The notes under the pieces are model-generated. The model did no database searches. It was given only the letters and a program-made list of their open reading frames with translations, and was not told the DNA's origin. From Candidatus Tepidiaquacellales bacterium OLB4/UTCHB1 (GTDB lineage: Bacteria > Bacteroidota > Ignavibacteria > Tepidaquicellales > Tepidaquicellaceae): a DNA stretch of 64,000 bases. Below are positions 28,026 through 37,573 of the stretch, piece by piece (position 1 is the stretch's first letter; every line of letters starts with the position of its first letter). Position numbers and translations under genes: made by a program. The stretch is taken from assembly GCA_002050165.1 (NCBI GenBank), contig MWSW01000012.1, positions 477,169 through 541,168 on the forward strand, given 5' to 3'.

Positions 28026-29057
28026 TTAAAATCCTACTTTTAGAGTAAAGAACTGGTTAGTAGAATTAAATGCTGATTCGGTGATTACTCTGTATGCGTA
28101 ATCAAATGCAAGCGTAACCGAACCGAAAGGATACCTCAGACCTGCTCCGAAAGAGGGACCAAATAAGGACTCATCTGTTTCCTTATCTGCGAAAATGCTG
28201 TATGATCCTCTGACGAAGAAGTTATTATTGAAGTTATATTCCAAGCCAAACCTGTATTCATCCGAAGAGAAACTTGAATTCTGAAAAGCCCCTGTGACAT
28301 TGACTTTATTCTGGCGGTCAAGATCCCATAGGTATCCAACACCAATTTCAAGATTGGTTGGAAGATCAAAACTCTGAAGTATAACTCTTCTTGTAGTCGC
28401 AAGCCCATTTTCCGTAAACGACCTGTCAAGTCCGGGACCGTCGAAGGTCATTGATGGACCTAAATTTTTCAGCGCAATACCGAAAGTAAAACCGGTATTA
28501 CCACCGACGTACTGAAGGCCGAAATCAAATGCAACTCCGGAGGAACTTACGTTCCCAACGTTTTGCGAGATTACATTAATGTTAGTTCCGAATCGGATTT
28601 TATCGGTCATTTTTCTTGCAAAAGAAACACCGGCAACGATATAAGTCGGATTAAAAAATGTACCCGTTCCTTCGGGTAAATATTCCGTCGTTTGCCTGAT
28701 TTCACCAATGTTCAAAGACCGGATTGATGCTCCGATTACGCCTAAATTACCTACCTGAGCGGCAACTCCGAGAAACTGCATATCAATATCGGCAATGTAG
28801 TTCATGTGTGAAAACATTACCTCTGATGTAGTGCCAAGCTCAGATATACCGGCAGGGTTCCAATAGATAGCTTCAACTCCAGTACTTGTGGAGAGATTTG
28901 AACCTCCAAGAGATGTCCCCACAGAACCTATCGGAATCAGCAATTCTGGTGCGGCTGAAGTCCCAAGTTTTGACCTTGGACCGGCTTCAACGCTACTACT
29001 CACATAGCTCATTATTAGTAAAGCCAGTAAGAGTGTTAGTATATGTTTAAATTTCAT
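28026..29057 (-). CDS. PorV/PorQ-family outer-membrane protein
   Basis: A 343-residue protein with a signal peptide (to about SSVEAG, residue 26) and a FadL-like 14-strand barrel pattern. The phrase GTSAAPELLIPIGSVGTSLG and the motif EAIYWNPAG near 69-77 are typical of the PorV/UPF0164 group. PorV shuttles type IX secretion cargo to the cell surface and helps release the sorting domain. The C-terminus ends in an aromatic strand (QFFTLKVGF). It sits at the 3' end of a surface locus with a TonB receptor and a large secreted protein, so it may serve those proteins. SD GGAG lies upstream of the ATG; a terminator follows. Confidence 0.85.
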   Translation of the reverse strand: MKFKHILTLLLALLIMSYVSSSVEAGPRSKLGTSAAPELLIPIGSVGTSLGGSNLSTSTGVEAIYWNPAGISELGTTSEVMFSHMNYIADIDMQFLGVAAQVGNLGVIGASIRSLNIGEIRQTTEYLPEGTGTFFNPTYIVAGVSFARKMTDKIRFGTNINVISQNVGNVSSSGVAFDFGLQYVGGNTGFTFGIALKNLGPSMTFDGPGLDRSFTENGLATTRRVILQSFDLPTNLEIGVGYLWDLDRQNKVNVTGAFQNSSFSSDEYRFGLEYNFNNNFFVRGSYSIFADKETDESLFGPSFGAGLRYPFGSVTLAFDYAYRVITESAFNSTNQFFTLKVGF

Positions 29058-29084
29058 TTTTCGATTTCTCCTGTTTTTTAAATA

Positions 29085-29116
29085 TGTCCCCTTCCTTCAT
29101 TTGCAGGAAGGAGACA
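29085..29116 (-). other. Intercistronic hairpin before the porV-like gene
   Basis: An inverted repeat with 4 bp plus 7 bp of stem around one mismatch (29085-29096 with 29105-29116). No clear U-run follows on the minus strand, so an mRNA processing or stability element is as likely as a weak terminator. Confidence 0.5.
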
Positions 29117-29133
29117 TTCTGAATTTGGGTTTC

Positions 29134-32100
29134 TTAGAAGTTAATTCTTTCCTGTGCCGTGAATATTACAATCTTCTCGACTTTTTGCCCGATTCCGGGT
29201 GCATCAATCAGGGCGATGTAAATACCGGAAGCAACCGGTGAATTATCCTGATTGGTCATATTCCATTCTATCGTACTCGATGTAGATACGTTCGGTCCGG
29301 CTTCTTTATTAAGTGTTTTTATCAAATCACCATTGAGCGTGTAAATCTTGATCGTACATGTTGCCGGTAAATGTCTGAATGTTACAAACCGGTCTGTAAG
29401 AGATCTGTCAAGGTCACTAAAGCCGTAATACGGATTTGGAACAACCCTGATCTTCTCGAGATCATTTCTGGTTGTGGCTACCTCGTTATTCGCGAATAAT
29501 GGCGCTTTGGTTACAAATTCGTACGAAACCCCGGGTTTTGTTACCGTGTATGGGTAAATGGTTAACTTATCCCCTGGCGTAAATGCCGGGCTGTTTCCTG
29601 CAATTAATTTAGGAGCCCAAACATAACTGATATCTACTTGAACCGAAAGGAATAGGTTCTTTGAAGTATAACTCGGATCAGGATTCGGGCTGTAATCGGA
29701 TTTAAAGATATAAACGAATACTTTGCCGCCAAGCGAATCCGCAGTCGGAGTAAATCCTTCCTGCATCGGTGGATTAGCTCCCGGAGTTTTTGAGTTTACA
29801 ATCGCAACGTTCAACTGTCGTCGTGTACCTAAGTCAGAGTTAACTTCATATACCTTAAACGGAACATCAATCATTTTATCGTAAATGTAAAAATTGTCAA
29901 AATTCGATTCCGACGTATCCGCAATAAATCTATACGCCTTTTGACCTGTTCCATCAGTAAATTCAATCTCCGTTGGTAACAGTTCATCAGGTTTAACAGT
30001 TGAGCCAACGTTAGTATAAAATCCAGTACTTGGATAAACAAGGCCCATTTGAATTGACTGGTAGTCAGCCGGTCTGAATTTCACAGCACCTTCAAGATTC
30101 CTATTGTTTGACGGGGTATAGTCCCAACCCCCGAACCTTGATTGGATGCTGTCAGGACCTGCCGTCGCGGTCAAATCACGGATAACGCCTTTAAGTTTGG
30201 ATTTTATGCTTTTGACGTTAATCAAAACACCGTCAATAACGCGAGCTGAGTCCTGAGACGTTCCTAATGTTGTTCTCAGGTTTTTAACAAGTGTATCATA
30301 CGATGCGCCATTATCCATGGACCGTAGAATTCCGTACGAAGTATCCGGGGCCATAAACAAGACTTTGTACTTTGCGTCTTTCATTAAATCCTGACCGAGG
30401 ATAACCGGTTTAACCCCTAAGTCGCGCCTGTTTGTATTTAGAGTATCACCATTGGCGAATGTGTACTCCGTTCCTGCAGGTGGAGCAGTTGGAATAATTT
30501 TAATTATCGAAGAAGAAAGCGAATTCCTCAGAGTCTTAAACCCTCGCTTCATCAAAGAATCGTTATTGTATATCTTACTTACTGCATACGCAACTACGAT
30601 AAACTGATACTCCTGCCCATAGATGAGTTCGGTTCTGCCACCATAGTTTTCCGGGAAGGATGTTCTGCTGATGGTAACACTTCGGTTCAATCCGGAATTT
30701 GGAAATCCTGAAGGTGATGCCATTGTGTATGGAGGAACTATCGGGAATGCGGAAAATACCTCCGGATCACCACCAACCGAAAAAGTATCGAAGATTGTAC
30801 CAATGTTATTTTTCAGGTCGTATGCGTAGAGAAGTTTGATATCATCATTGATTGACTCAGGTTGTGAAAGATTTGGAAGCTGTGAGGCAAATCTGTTTAC
30901 TTCATACACTTCATATCCTTCAAAAGAGTAGATATTTGAATCTCCCCTATCGAAAAAGAGAGTATCCCAATATGAATAGGTTTCTGCATTTGCTTCCCAC
31001 ATTAAAGTAATATTACAGGTTCCGTTTACTAACGGTGTAATACTTGTAACCGTTTTTGGTGTAGGAGGCGGTGGGGTAACGTTAAAATCGTTATCATAAA
31101 TCAACTGAGCGGTTTTACTTAAGCCCTTTAATTTCGTTACAGAGTTAGTATATGAACCTCCCCTTGTAATAAATTTTGCAAGAACCAATTCCTGAGTATC
31201 ACCCGGACTCATTGTAAATTGATCTGAACCTGAATTGAAAATAAATCTACGGTCGCCGGGAGGATTCGGTGTAACTTCAGGACCTGTTAATGCACCGTTA
31301 CAGTTCTGAACAGCGCCGGCATCCTCGGTCCAACCGGACAGAGATTCAGGATCGCCGGGATAAACAAATTTTGTAGGTGTGTGGGTAGTAATGTCAATAA
31401 ATGGCGTTCCATCTTTTTTTACACCGGTCATCATATTATAAGCACCTAAGGGTTCACCGTTCGGGTCTGACTCACAAGGAGGTGGTGATGAACCATTATT
31501 GGTAAAAAATACGAACGATGTCAGACCGAGCGTATCATTTGTTGCCCTGATGATCGGACTTGAGAAATAGTCCATTCCATAAGAAGGCGGAGCTGCGCCA
31601 TAAGTGTTGCCTGCTCCGGTTCCATCACTCGGGTTTCCATTATATACATAACCCAAGTTTAGGTTCGTATCGCAACCAATGTAATCATCACCGGCATCGC
31701 CAAGGTCGGGGTCAACTACTACACTAATGTAAGTATTTTCCCAGTCACTACCACCGTTATTCATTACTGTCCATTTTACAAACTGTAGGTCTTCAAGGCC
31801 GGGAGAGTTGTAAGCCCATGCGGTCATTCTGAGGTCTGCGTAAAGGAGCGGACTTGTAACACCGCCGCCGAAACCTTCACCTGCATTTCTTTGCTCGACA
31901 AAAGCATCAGTCATTGCAAGGAACAGAGTCTGTCCGGCATCCTTCTGTCCGGGGATATCAATTGCAGGGTCATACTGTCCGTTTTCATTTATATCCACGT
32001 ATGGAGCGCCGTAAGGGACCATTTTGCCCCAGTTAGCGTAATCGGGGTTTGTATTTGCATTATCGCCGGACTTAACCGAATACAGTTTAAAATCCGCATC

Positions 32101-32505
32101 GGTATAGCCAACGTAAGTTTGTGAACCCGCATCAAATTTGGTGTAGCCGGGCGTATATTCACCGGAATATGAGGCCATAACCTGCGCAAGTTGACCGTTA
32201 ATATGACAACCAATCGAAAGACCGGCGGTAAAGTTTGCAAATTTTCCGGAACCTTTGGGCCATTCAAAACCCGGAGTATTCTGGGTTCTGGTATCCTGGT
32301 CCATTATACCGGTATTCTGAAACCACGCTCCGATCTGGTTGGCGCCGAGGAGAACGCGCTGTATTGCAATCGCCTGCCCTAAGCCCGGTGGGTTAAAACT
32401 AATCGGGTTATTACCGTTGAGAATTTCTACTCTTGGTTTTGATAAACCAATTACAGAAAAGGTCAAGAGTAAAACAATTATATTTAACGTGAGTTTAATT
32501 TTCAT
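29134..32505 (-). CDS. Large secreted surface protein, T9SS-type C-terminus, function unknown
   Basis: A 1123-residue protein with a signal peptide (to about GLS, residue 22). Much of it is beta-rich. It includes an aspartate/asparagine-rich DINENGQYDPAIDIPGQ segment near 175-190 that looks like a calcium-binding loop. A fibronectin-like region begins around 510 (NGTCNITLMWEANAETYSYW). The last 90 residues (IRVVPNPYYG, then IKIYTLNGDLIKTL and NSPVASGIYIALI) resemble T9SS / FlgD-like sorting domains. It lies 33 nt after the TonB receptor and 76 nt before the PorV-like gene. It may be a surface partner of the receptor, exposed through T9SS. No enzymatic motif was recognised. Confidence 0.75.
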   Translation of the reverse strand: MKIKLTLNIIVLLLTFSVIGLSKPRVEILNGNNPISFNPPGLGQAIAIQRVLLGANQIGAWFQNTGIMDQDTRTQNTPGFEWPKGSGKFANFTAGLSIGCHINGQLAQVMASYSGEYTPGYTKFDAGSQTYVGYTDADFKLYSVKSGDNANTNPDYANWGKMVPYGAPYVDINENGQYDPAIDIPGQKDAGQTLFLAMTDAFVEQRNAGEGFGGGVTSPLLYADLRMTAWAYNSPGLEDLQFVKWTVMNNGGSDWENTYISVVVDPDLGDAGDDYIGCDTNLNLGYVYNGNPSDGTGAGNTYGAAPPSYGMDYFSSPIIRATNDTLGLTSFVFFTNNGSSPPPCESDPNGEPLGAYNMMTGVKKDGTPFIDITTHTPTKFVYPGDPESLSGWTEDAGAVQNCNGALTGPEVTPNPPGDRRFIFNSGSDQFTMSPGDTQELVLAKFITRGGSYTNSVTKLKGLSKTAQLIYDNDFNVTPPPPTPKTVTSITPLVNGTCNITLMWEANAETYSYWDTLFFDRGDSNIYSFEGYEVYEVNRFASQLPNLSQPESINDDIKLLYAYDLKNNIGTIFDTFSVGGDPEVFSAFPIVPPYTMASPSGFPNSGLNRSVTISRTSFPENYGGRTELIYGQEYQFIVVAYAVSKIYNNDSLMKRGFKTLRNSLSSSIIKIIPTAPPAGTEYTFANGDTLNTNRRDLGVKPVILGQDLMKDAKYKVLFMAPDTSYGILRSMDNGASYDTLVKNLRTTLGTSQDSARVIDGVLINVKSIKSKLKGVIRDLTATAGPDSIQSRFGGWDYTPSNNRNLEGAVKFRPADYQSIQMGLVYPSTGFYTNVGSTVKPDELLPTEIEFTDGTGQKAYRFIADTSESNFDNFYIYDKMIDVPFKVYEVNSDLGTRRQLNVAIVNSKTPGANPPMQEGFTPTADSLGGKVFVYIFKSDYSPNPDPSYTSKNLFLSVQVDISYVWAPKLIAGNSPAFTPGDKLTIYPYTVTKPGVSYEFVTKAPLFANNEVATTRNDLEKIRVVPNPYYGFSDLDRSLTDRFVTFRHLPATCTIKIYTLNGDLIKTLNKEAGPNVSTSSTIEWNMTNQDNSPVASGIYIALIDAPGIGQKVEKIVIFTAQERINF

Positions 32506-32538
32506 TTTTCAAAATTTTTGTCTTTTTTCAAACCGTGA

Positions 32539-35364
32539 TTAAAAGTTCATTTGAATACCGAACCTGATCTGTCGGGGTGGACCCCAGTTAGATACATAGC
32601 TGATTCTGTCTCTCCAGAGCTCTCTGAAAACAGGATCATTTTCATATCTCGATGCGCCGGTCGGCGTGTTGATAAAGCCATTATCGTCAGGCTTTCCTGT
32701 TGAAGGGAAAACCGAATTTACAAGTTCAGTGTTCAGTAGGTTTATTACATAAGCGTAAACAGTAAAGTATGTTTTCCAAACCTTGAAGCCTTTATCTATT
32801 TTCAAATCGAACCTTGTATTCCAACCTGTATAAACTTCATTTTTTGCAGATTGAATGTAGCTTCCACCTGATCCGGTTGCAGTCGTTGAGTTATCCCTCT
32901 TAGTGTAAGGCCTTCCGCTGTTGAAAGAGAAGTTTAGGTTTACACCGAGGTTTTTCAAAACATCGCCGAGGAATCCCTTGGGGACATCGGTTTCACCGAA
33001 TCTGTAGTCTAAGTTAACTGCTCCGGTATGCCTTTGGTCATAGTCCAGTGGATAAACAAAAACCGGAAGCGGTTCATCGCTTTGATTTGCAAGACTGTTT
33101 TTTGATGTTGGATCCGAACCCGTACCGGTTGCGAATGATAGCGTATAAGCAACATCAACCGAGAGCCTGTTCATCCTTCTCAAACTGAGATAAAAGTCCA
33201 GACCTCTTGAGATTGCGAAATCCGTATTTGCGTAGAAAACTTTCTCACCAAATCTACCCGCACCAATTAAATCAATTGATTCCTTATAAAATGCTGTTAC
33301 ACCCATATTGACAAAATCACCCACCTGCTGCTTAACGCCTACTTCGTATTGGGTAAGTTTTGATGGTTTCAACGATGAGTTTGTACCAACATCCTGTAAG
33401 GCGGTTTGTAAGAACTGCTTGTAATACTTATCTGATGAGTAGAGATACTGTAGCGGAGGTAACTGAATCATTTTACCGTATTGAGCAACAAAGATGGTCT
33501 TATCTGTTACCGGGAAGGAGAAACCTAACCTTGGGCTAACTTCGATATCCATTTTACTTTGCTCAAAATCATCGTCTGAGAAAACTTCACCGTCAGCTCC
33601 CCTTAAATCGTTGAGGTCCTTCAATACTCTGTCATTGACATCAAAGAAATCTATCCTGAAACCACCGTTGAAGTTAAAGTCCGAAAAGCTAACCTTATCC
33701 CTGATATAGAAACCACCGGTAATCGGATTTTTCGGATTGACTTCATCTCCGGTAATTACAGGTAATCCTGATTGATCGTAAATATCATCATATCCGTATG
33801 CATTTAATCTGCCTACATTAGTACCATACCATCTGTCTTCCATCGAGATATTTGTATCTGCAACGTAACCTGCCAAAACAGACAAAGATCTCAGGGTATT
33901 GTATTTATATTCTCCACCAAATTTTATTTCGTGATTACCGAATTCTTTGCTCAGGATAGCCCATGTAGCATCAAGCTTACCACCCCAGTAACTAACTTCG
34001 CTTTTATCGTACCAGGGATAAACACTGCCAACCCTGTTATAAAGGAATGAAGTATTCGGATCGGTTTGATAAGTTACACCTAATTGAGTAAATCCAGGGT
34101 TGTATGCCGGGTCACCGTATCTGGTAAGATTGTCACCGTGAATCGGATCATACCTCTTCATCTTTGTCTTGAAATAGTTGAACTGTAACTCATAGAAGAA
34201 GTTGTTCGAAACGTTGTGAACAAGCCTTCCGAAAGTCTGAAGGTCAGTTTGGTCAACAATTGGATTTCTATCAGAATTCTGAAGCAGGTTGCCTCCGATT
34301 CTTGTCCTCGATTTACTATCAACATAAGAGAGACCTGACCTAATCATTATTGGCGGACCGTCTTTCAGATCAATAAGGTTTATATTTAATCTGCCGTTGT
34401 AAGAATATGAGCCATATTCGTTATTTGGATCCCTTGCATCTGGATAAAGGTAATCAATTTGTTGAGAAATCCACGATGGATTATTAACTCTTAGGAATTG
34501 TCTCTCAAAGTTAAGGTAAACGTTGAGCACCTTCGATAGACTTTTTGACGGAATAAGAGGACCGCCTAAGCTTACGCTGTATAGGTTGTATCCATACGAA
34601 TGTGTTTTGGCAAAATTGGAAAATTCATCCGTTATTACCTCAAAGCCACCGGTATAAACATCCGACCCGCTTTTAGTTGTAACGTTAATAACACCGGAAA
34701 GCACGTTTCCGTATTCAGCGCCAAAACCGCCTGTCAGGACTGCGATTTCCTGCAGAAGCGCATTCGGAACGTTTGCCCGGTTAGATCCATTAATCGGGTT
34801 TGTGGTTTGAACACCGTCAACAATGATAATGTTTTCATTGCTTCTACCACCTCTTATATTAAGTGTAGTTCCCCGTTCGTCAGCAACAACACCGGCGGTT
34901 TGGGATACAATATTTGTAATCCCCCGAATCCCGGTATTTTCAATTTGCTGTGATTCAATCAGACGCCCACTTTGTTCAACATCAATACCTTTTCTTTCGG
35001 CTTCAATTTCAATAACCTCAGTTACAATATCACCAGCAAGTTTCATTGAAAAATCAACCTGTGTCCTCAGGTCAACTGAAACTTTGACATTTGTAATTTT
35101 GGTTGTTTCATATCCGATAAAAGATGCTGACACTTCATAATCACCAACAGCTACGTTAAGAATAACATAAGCACCATCATCATTGGTAACTGCACCCAGA
35201 CTGCTACCCTCAATTTTAACGGTAGCCCCTGGTAAAGGTAAACCGGATTCGTCCAAAACAGTACCACCGATACTACCGGTAGTCTGCGAATAGACACAAA
35301 GCGGGATAAACAAAAATAAAAACGCAAAAAGGGAAACTAACTTTTTGGTATATTTTTCCCTCAT
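32539..35364 (-). CDS. TonB-dependent receptor with carboxypeptidase-regulatory-like N-terminus
   Basis: I chose the ATG at 35364 because GGAGGG lies 4 nt upstream (35369-35374); an earlier in-frame TTG (35376) would sit over this SD. The 941-residue protein has a signal peptide ending at YSQ. A beta-sandwich CarboxypepD_reg-like domain follows (GSIGGTVLDESGLPLPGATV), then a plug domain (about 130-235; NIRGGRSNENIIIVDGVQ, GGFGAEYGNVLSGVINVTTK). The 22-strand barrel ends in an aromatic residue (IRFGIQMNF). It should import a ligand with TonB energy; the ligand is unknown. No SusD-like gene is next to it; a 1123-residue secreted protein takes that place. Confidence 0.92.
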   Translation of the reverse strand: MREKYTKKLVSLFAFLFLFIPLCVYSQTTGSIGGTVLDESGLPLPGATVKIEGSSLGAVTNDDGAYVILNVAVGDYEVSASFIGYETTKITNVKVSVDLRTQVDFSMKLAGDIVTEVIEIEAERKGIDVEQSGRLIESQQIENTGIRGITNIVSQTAGVVADERGTTLNIRGGRSNENIIIVDGVQTTNPINGSNRANVPNALLQEIAVLTGGFGAEYGNVLSGVINVTTKSGSDVYTGGFEVITDEFSNFAKTHSYGYNLYSVSLGGPLIPSKSLSKVLNVYLNFERQFLRVNNPSWISQQIDYLYPDARDPNNEYGSYSYNGRLNINLIDLKDGPPIMIRSGLSYVDSKSRTRIGGNLLQNSDRNPIVDQTDLQTFGRLVHNVSNNFFYELQFNYFKTKMKRYDPIHGDNLTRYGDPAYNPGFTQLGVTYQTDPNTSFLYNRVGSVYPWYDKSEVSYWGGKLDATWAILSKEFGNHEIKFGGEYKYNTLRSLSVLAGYVADTNISMEDRWYGTNVGRLNAYGYDDIYDQSGLPVITGDEVNPKNPITGGFYIRDKVSFSDFNFNGGFRIDFFDVNDRVLKDLNDLRGADGEVFSDDDFEQSKMDIEVSPRLGFSFPVTDKTIFVAQYGKMIQLPPLQYLYSSDKYYKQFLQTALQDVGTNSSLKPSKLTQYEVGVKQQVGDFVNMGVTAFYKESIDLIGAGRFGEKVFYANTDFAISRGLDFYLSLRRMNRLSVDVAYTLSFATGTGSDPTSKNSLANQSDEPLPVFVYPLDYDQRHTGAVNLDYRFGETDVPKGFLGDVLKNLGVNLNFSFNSGRPYTKRDNSTTATGSGGSYIQSAKNEVYTGWNTRFDLKIDKGFKVWKTYFTVYAYVINLLNTELVNSVFPSTGKPDDNGFINTPTGASRYENDPVFRELWRDRISYVSNWGPPRQIRFGIQMNF

Positions 35365-35400
35365 TTTTCCCTCCAATAATTATTTTAATTTTTAAATGAC

Positions 35401-35428
35401 CCCCGTACCATTTTTACATAGCACGGGG
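35401..35428 (-). terminator. Weak terminator-like hairpin between T9SS cargo gene and TonB receptor gene
   Basis: A GC-rich 6-bp stem CCCCGT/ACGGGG (35401-35406 with 35423-35428) with a long loop. On the minus strand it is followed by GTCATTTAAAAATT, which is only partly U-rich. It may reduce, rather than end, transcription into the TonB receptor gene. Confidence 0.5.
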
Positions 35429-35458
35429 ATCTTAGTTTTTGAAAACGAATTTAGGTAA

Positions 35459-37345
35459 TTATTTGACGAGCATCATTTTCTTTGTATCTCTAAAGTCACC
35501 CGCTTGCAGAGTGTAGAAATAAAGTCCACTCGGTAAATTTGCAGCATTAAAAGTAACTTCATTGATACCTGCAGAAACTACTTCGTTGTTAATTAGATTT
35601 GCAACTTCTTTACCGGTTACATCATATACTTTCAATGAAACCTGTGTAGGTGTAGTTAATGCAAATCTGATTACAGTTGCAGGGTTGAATGGATTCGGGA
35701 AATTCTGCTTTAACTCAAATGATGCAGGAATTTCTGAACTGATGTTCTTAACGCTAATTTTAGTTCTGTCAAACGTAACTTTCACAAAAATCTGTTCAGC
35801 AAGTGACGGACCGTTCGCGTTACCATTTACGTATGACCCGGGAACAGCGTCCTTTTGGATTACCATAAATACATTGTATTCAGTCGCTGTTGATAAATTC
35901 CATCGTGAGATTGATGGATATGTCCAGTCCATTCTCGGTGTTTCAGGAGTAATTCTAACGGGTTGGAGCCAGGTAAGTCCACCATCGCCTGAAGCAGTAA
36001 GGTAAACATCTTTGAAATTCGTTGTATCTACTCCGGCTGCTGCATTTGAGGCAACCATCATAGCGACAAACAACGCTGTTCCGTCATCAGATGTTCCAAT
36101 AGTAGGTCTGCACAAACTTGTTAACACATCGTTAACTCCAATGGTAGGAGCATAAGGAACTCCGTTAGGAAGAACGACCGGGTTGTTAGTGTCTAATGCT
36201 GCAATAGTAATTGACCTGTTTGGATCTGAGCCCGGGAGATTTGATGACCAGAACCTGATTTCACTTTGGAGAGCAGATGGGAAGAATGATCCTGAAGTTA
36301 ACATTAAAGCGGTTTCAAATACTGCACAAGGTGTGTTATTTTGATAAGTAAGAGAAACACCCCTGATAACTCCGATTACTGTATCACCTCCTAAAATAAC
36401 CGGATCATAAATTCTAACCGGGGTTGACCATGTGGCACCGTTATCAGTTGATTCTGTGAACTCAACACCGCCGTAAGCAACTGCATCGGAAGTAACATAA
36501 ACTAAACCGATTCTTCCGTCTGTTCCCCTTGCAAGCGAATATGTTTCTGCCTGATTCGAAGGAATTGCTTGATAACCCGTAAAAGCACTACTTGAATAAC
36601 TGTTCCTGAAGGTTGAGTCCTGCCCGCTGATTGAGGCAACAAAAACAAATCTCGGGTCAGCTGTAGTTGCACCGGACATAGACGTTAATTTAGGCCAGAT
36701 TGCACCACCGGTATTTCCCATCCCGGGATCAAGAAGTGTGAATGATCCAAGTCCGGTAAATGCGTCAACAAAAAATTGTGACCTTGTCGAACCACCACCA
36801 ACGTTACTGTGATTTCCAATGATCGCTACACCATCGCTAAATAAACTGAGATTACCAAAACCGCTTCTCTCACCGCTTGCCGGTACGTTTGACAAATTAT
36901 TCCAGGTAGCGCCGCCATCTGAACTGAAGGAATATCTGATGGTTCTATCTGCAAACCCTTGATCCTGTGCTGACATAAGAATCGCGTGAATATTTGACGG
37001 TGTGTTTGGATCCTGAGCAATGTGATCTACAACCGCATTGGACTGCATATCATAGTAAGACGTTACACCAACATTAACAAATGAAACGGTACCCGGGAAA
37101 TTATCAGTCCATAAATTAATTGTGAAATTCTGGAGCCTGGAGTTAACCGTATTTACATAATTAATATTTTCACTTGTAACGTTTTTGCCCAGATTAACTC
37201 CGACAAATGCATCGCCATTCATCCTGACTTTATATTGCATGCTTGAAAATTTTGCAATTTCTTCAGGAGTAAATCTTGATCCTGCATTTGTGACGTTGAT
37301 AATAAAAGCTAAGAACGTCATAAGTAAGAGTAACTTTTTAAACAT
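35459..37345 (-). CDS. T9SS-sorted exported protein with BNR/sialidase-like repeats
   Basis: A 628-residue protein with a signal peptide (to about TNAG, residue 22). Asp-box-like BNR repeats occur at SSDGGATWNNL, STDNGATWSTPV and SGDGGLTWLQPV, suggesting a beta-propeller. The last 85 residues form a T9SS type A sorting domain: FELKQNFPNPFNPATVIRF, then VSLKVYDVTGKEV and SGLYFYTLQ, with a final KKMMLVK. It should be exported by Sec and carried to the surface by T9SS. BNR repeats alone do not prove sialidase activity and no catalytic set was assigned. A promoter candidate lies at 37408-37436 and an SD (AAGGAGA) near the start. Confidence 0.85.
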   Translation of the reverse strand: MFKKLLLLMTFLAFIINVTNAGSRFTPEEIAKFSSMQYKVRMNGDAFVGVNLGKNVTSENINYVNTVNSRLQNFTINLWTDNFPGTVSFVNVGVTSYYDMQSNAVVDHIAQDPNTPSNIHAILMSAQDQGFADRTIRYSFSSDGGATWNNLSNVPASGERSGFGNLSLFSDGVAIIGNHSNVGGGSTRSQFFVDAFTGLGSFTLLDPGMGNTGGAIWPKLTSMSGATTADPRFVFVASISGQDSTFRNSYSSSAFTGYQAIPSNQAETYSLARGTDGRIGLVYVTSDAVAYGGVEFTESTDNGATWSTPVRIYDPVILGGDTVIGVIRGVSLTYQNNTPCAVFETALMLTSGSFFPSALQSEIRFWSSNLPGSDPNRSITIAALDTNNPVVLPNGVPYAPTIGVNDVLTSLCRPTIGTSDDGTALFVAMMVASNAAAGVDTTNFKDVYLTASGDGGLTWLQPVRITPETPRMDWTYPSISRWNLSTATEYNVFMVIQKDAVPGSYVNGNANGPSLAEQIFVKVTFDRTKISVKNISSEIPASFELKQNFPNPFNPATVIRFALTTPTQVSLKVYDVTGKEVANLINNEVVSAGINEVTFNAANLPSGLYFYTLQAGDFRDTKKMMLVK

Positions 37346-37407
37346 TTTTGTCTCCTTTTAATTTATTTTGATTTAAGGTAAAAAATTTTATTACCAAAAT
37401 TTGGTTC

Positions 37408-37436
37408 AATATAATAGTATTCATATCTCATGTCAA
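37408..37436 (-). promoter_or_regulatory. Promoter candidate for the T9SS-cargo / TonB receptor locus
   Basis: Minus-strand -35 TTGACA (37436-37431), 17-nt spacer and -10 TATATT (37413-37408). The leader is about 55 nt and contains a small GGTAA/TTACC inverted repeat. The rest of 37437-37573 is AT-rich with nothing else recognised. Confidence 0.6.
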
Positions 37437-37573
37437 TATAAAACAGTTTAAACCATAGAAGAATATGAACATTGTCAGTACAAAACTTAGGAAATCTGAT
37501 TAAAAAAAATTGCAAAATTTTCCGATTATATAAGACTTTTTTATTTATTAATTTTTTGAAACCTGTACTATCA

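Noticed and set aside
35365..35376. Upstream TTG start for the TonB receptor
   Set aside because: The codons overlie a strong GGAGGG Shine-Dalgarno that is well placed for the ATG at 35364.
35459..37345. Calling the BNR-repeat proteins sialidases
   Set aside because: Asp-box repeats occur in many non-enzymatic propellers, and no sialidase catalytic residues were identified.
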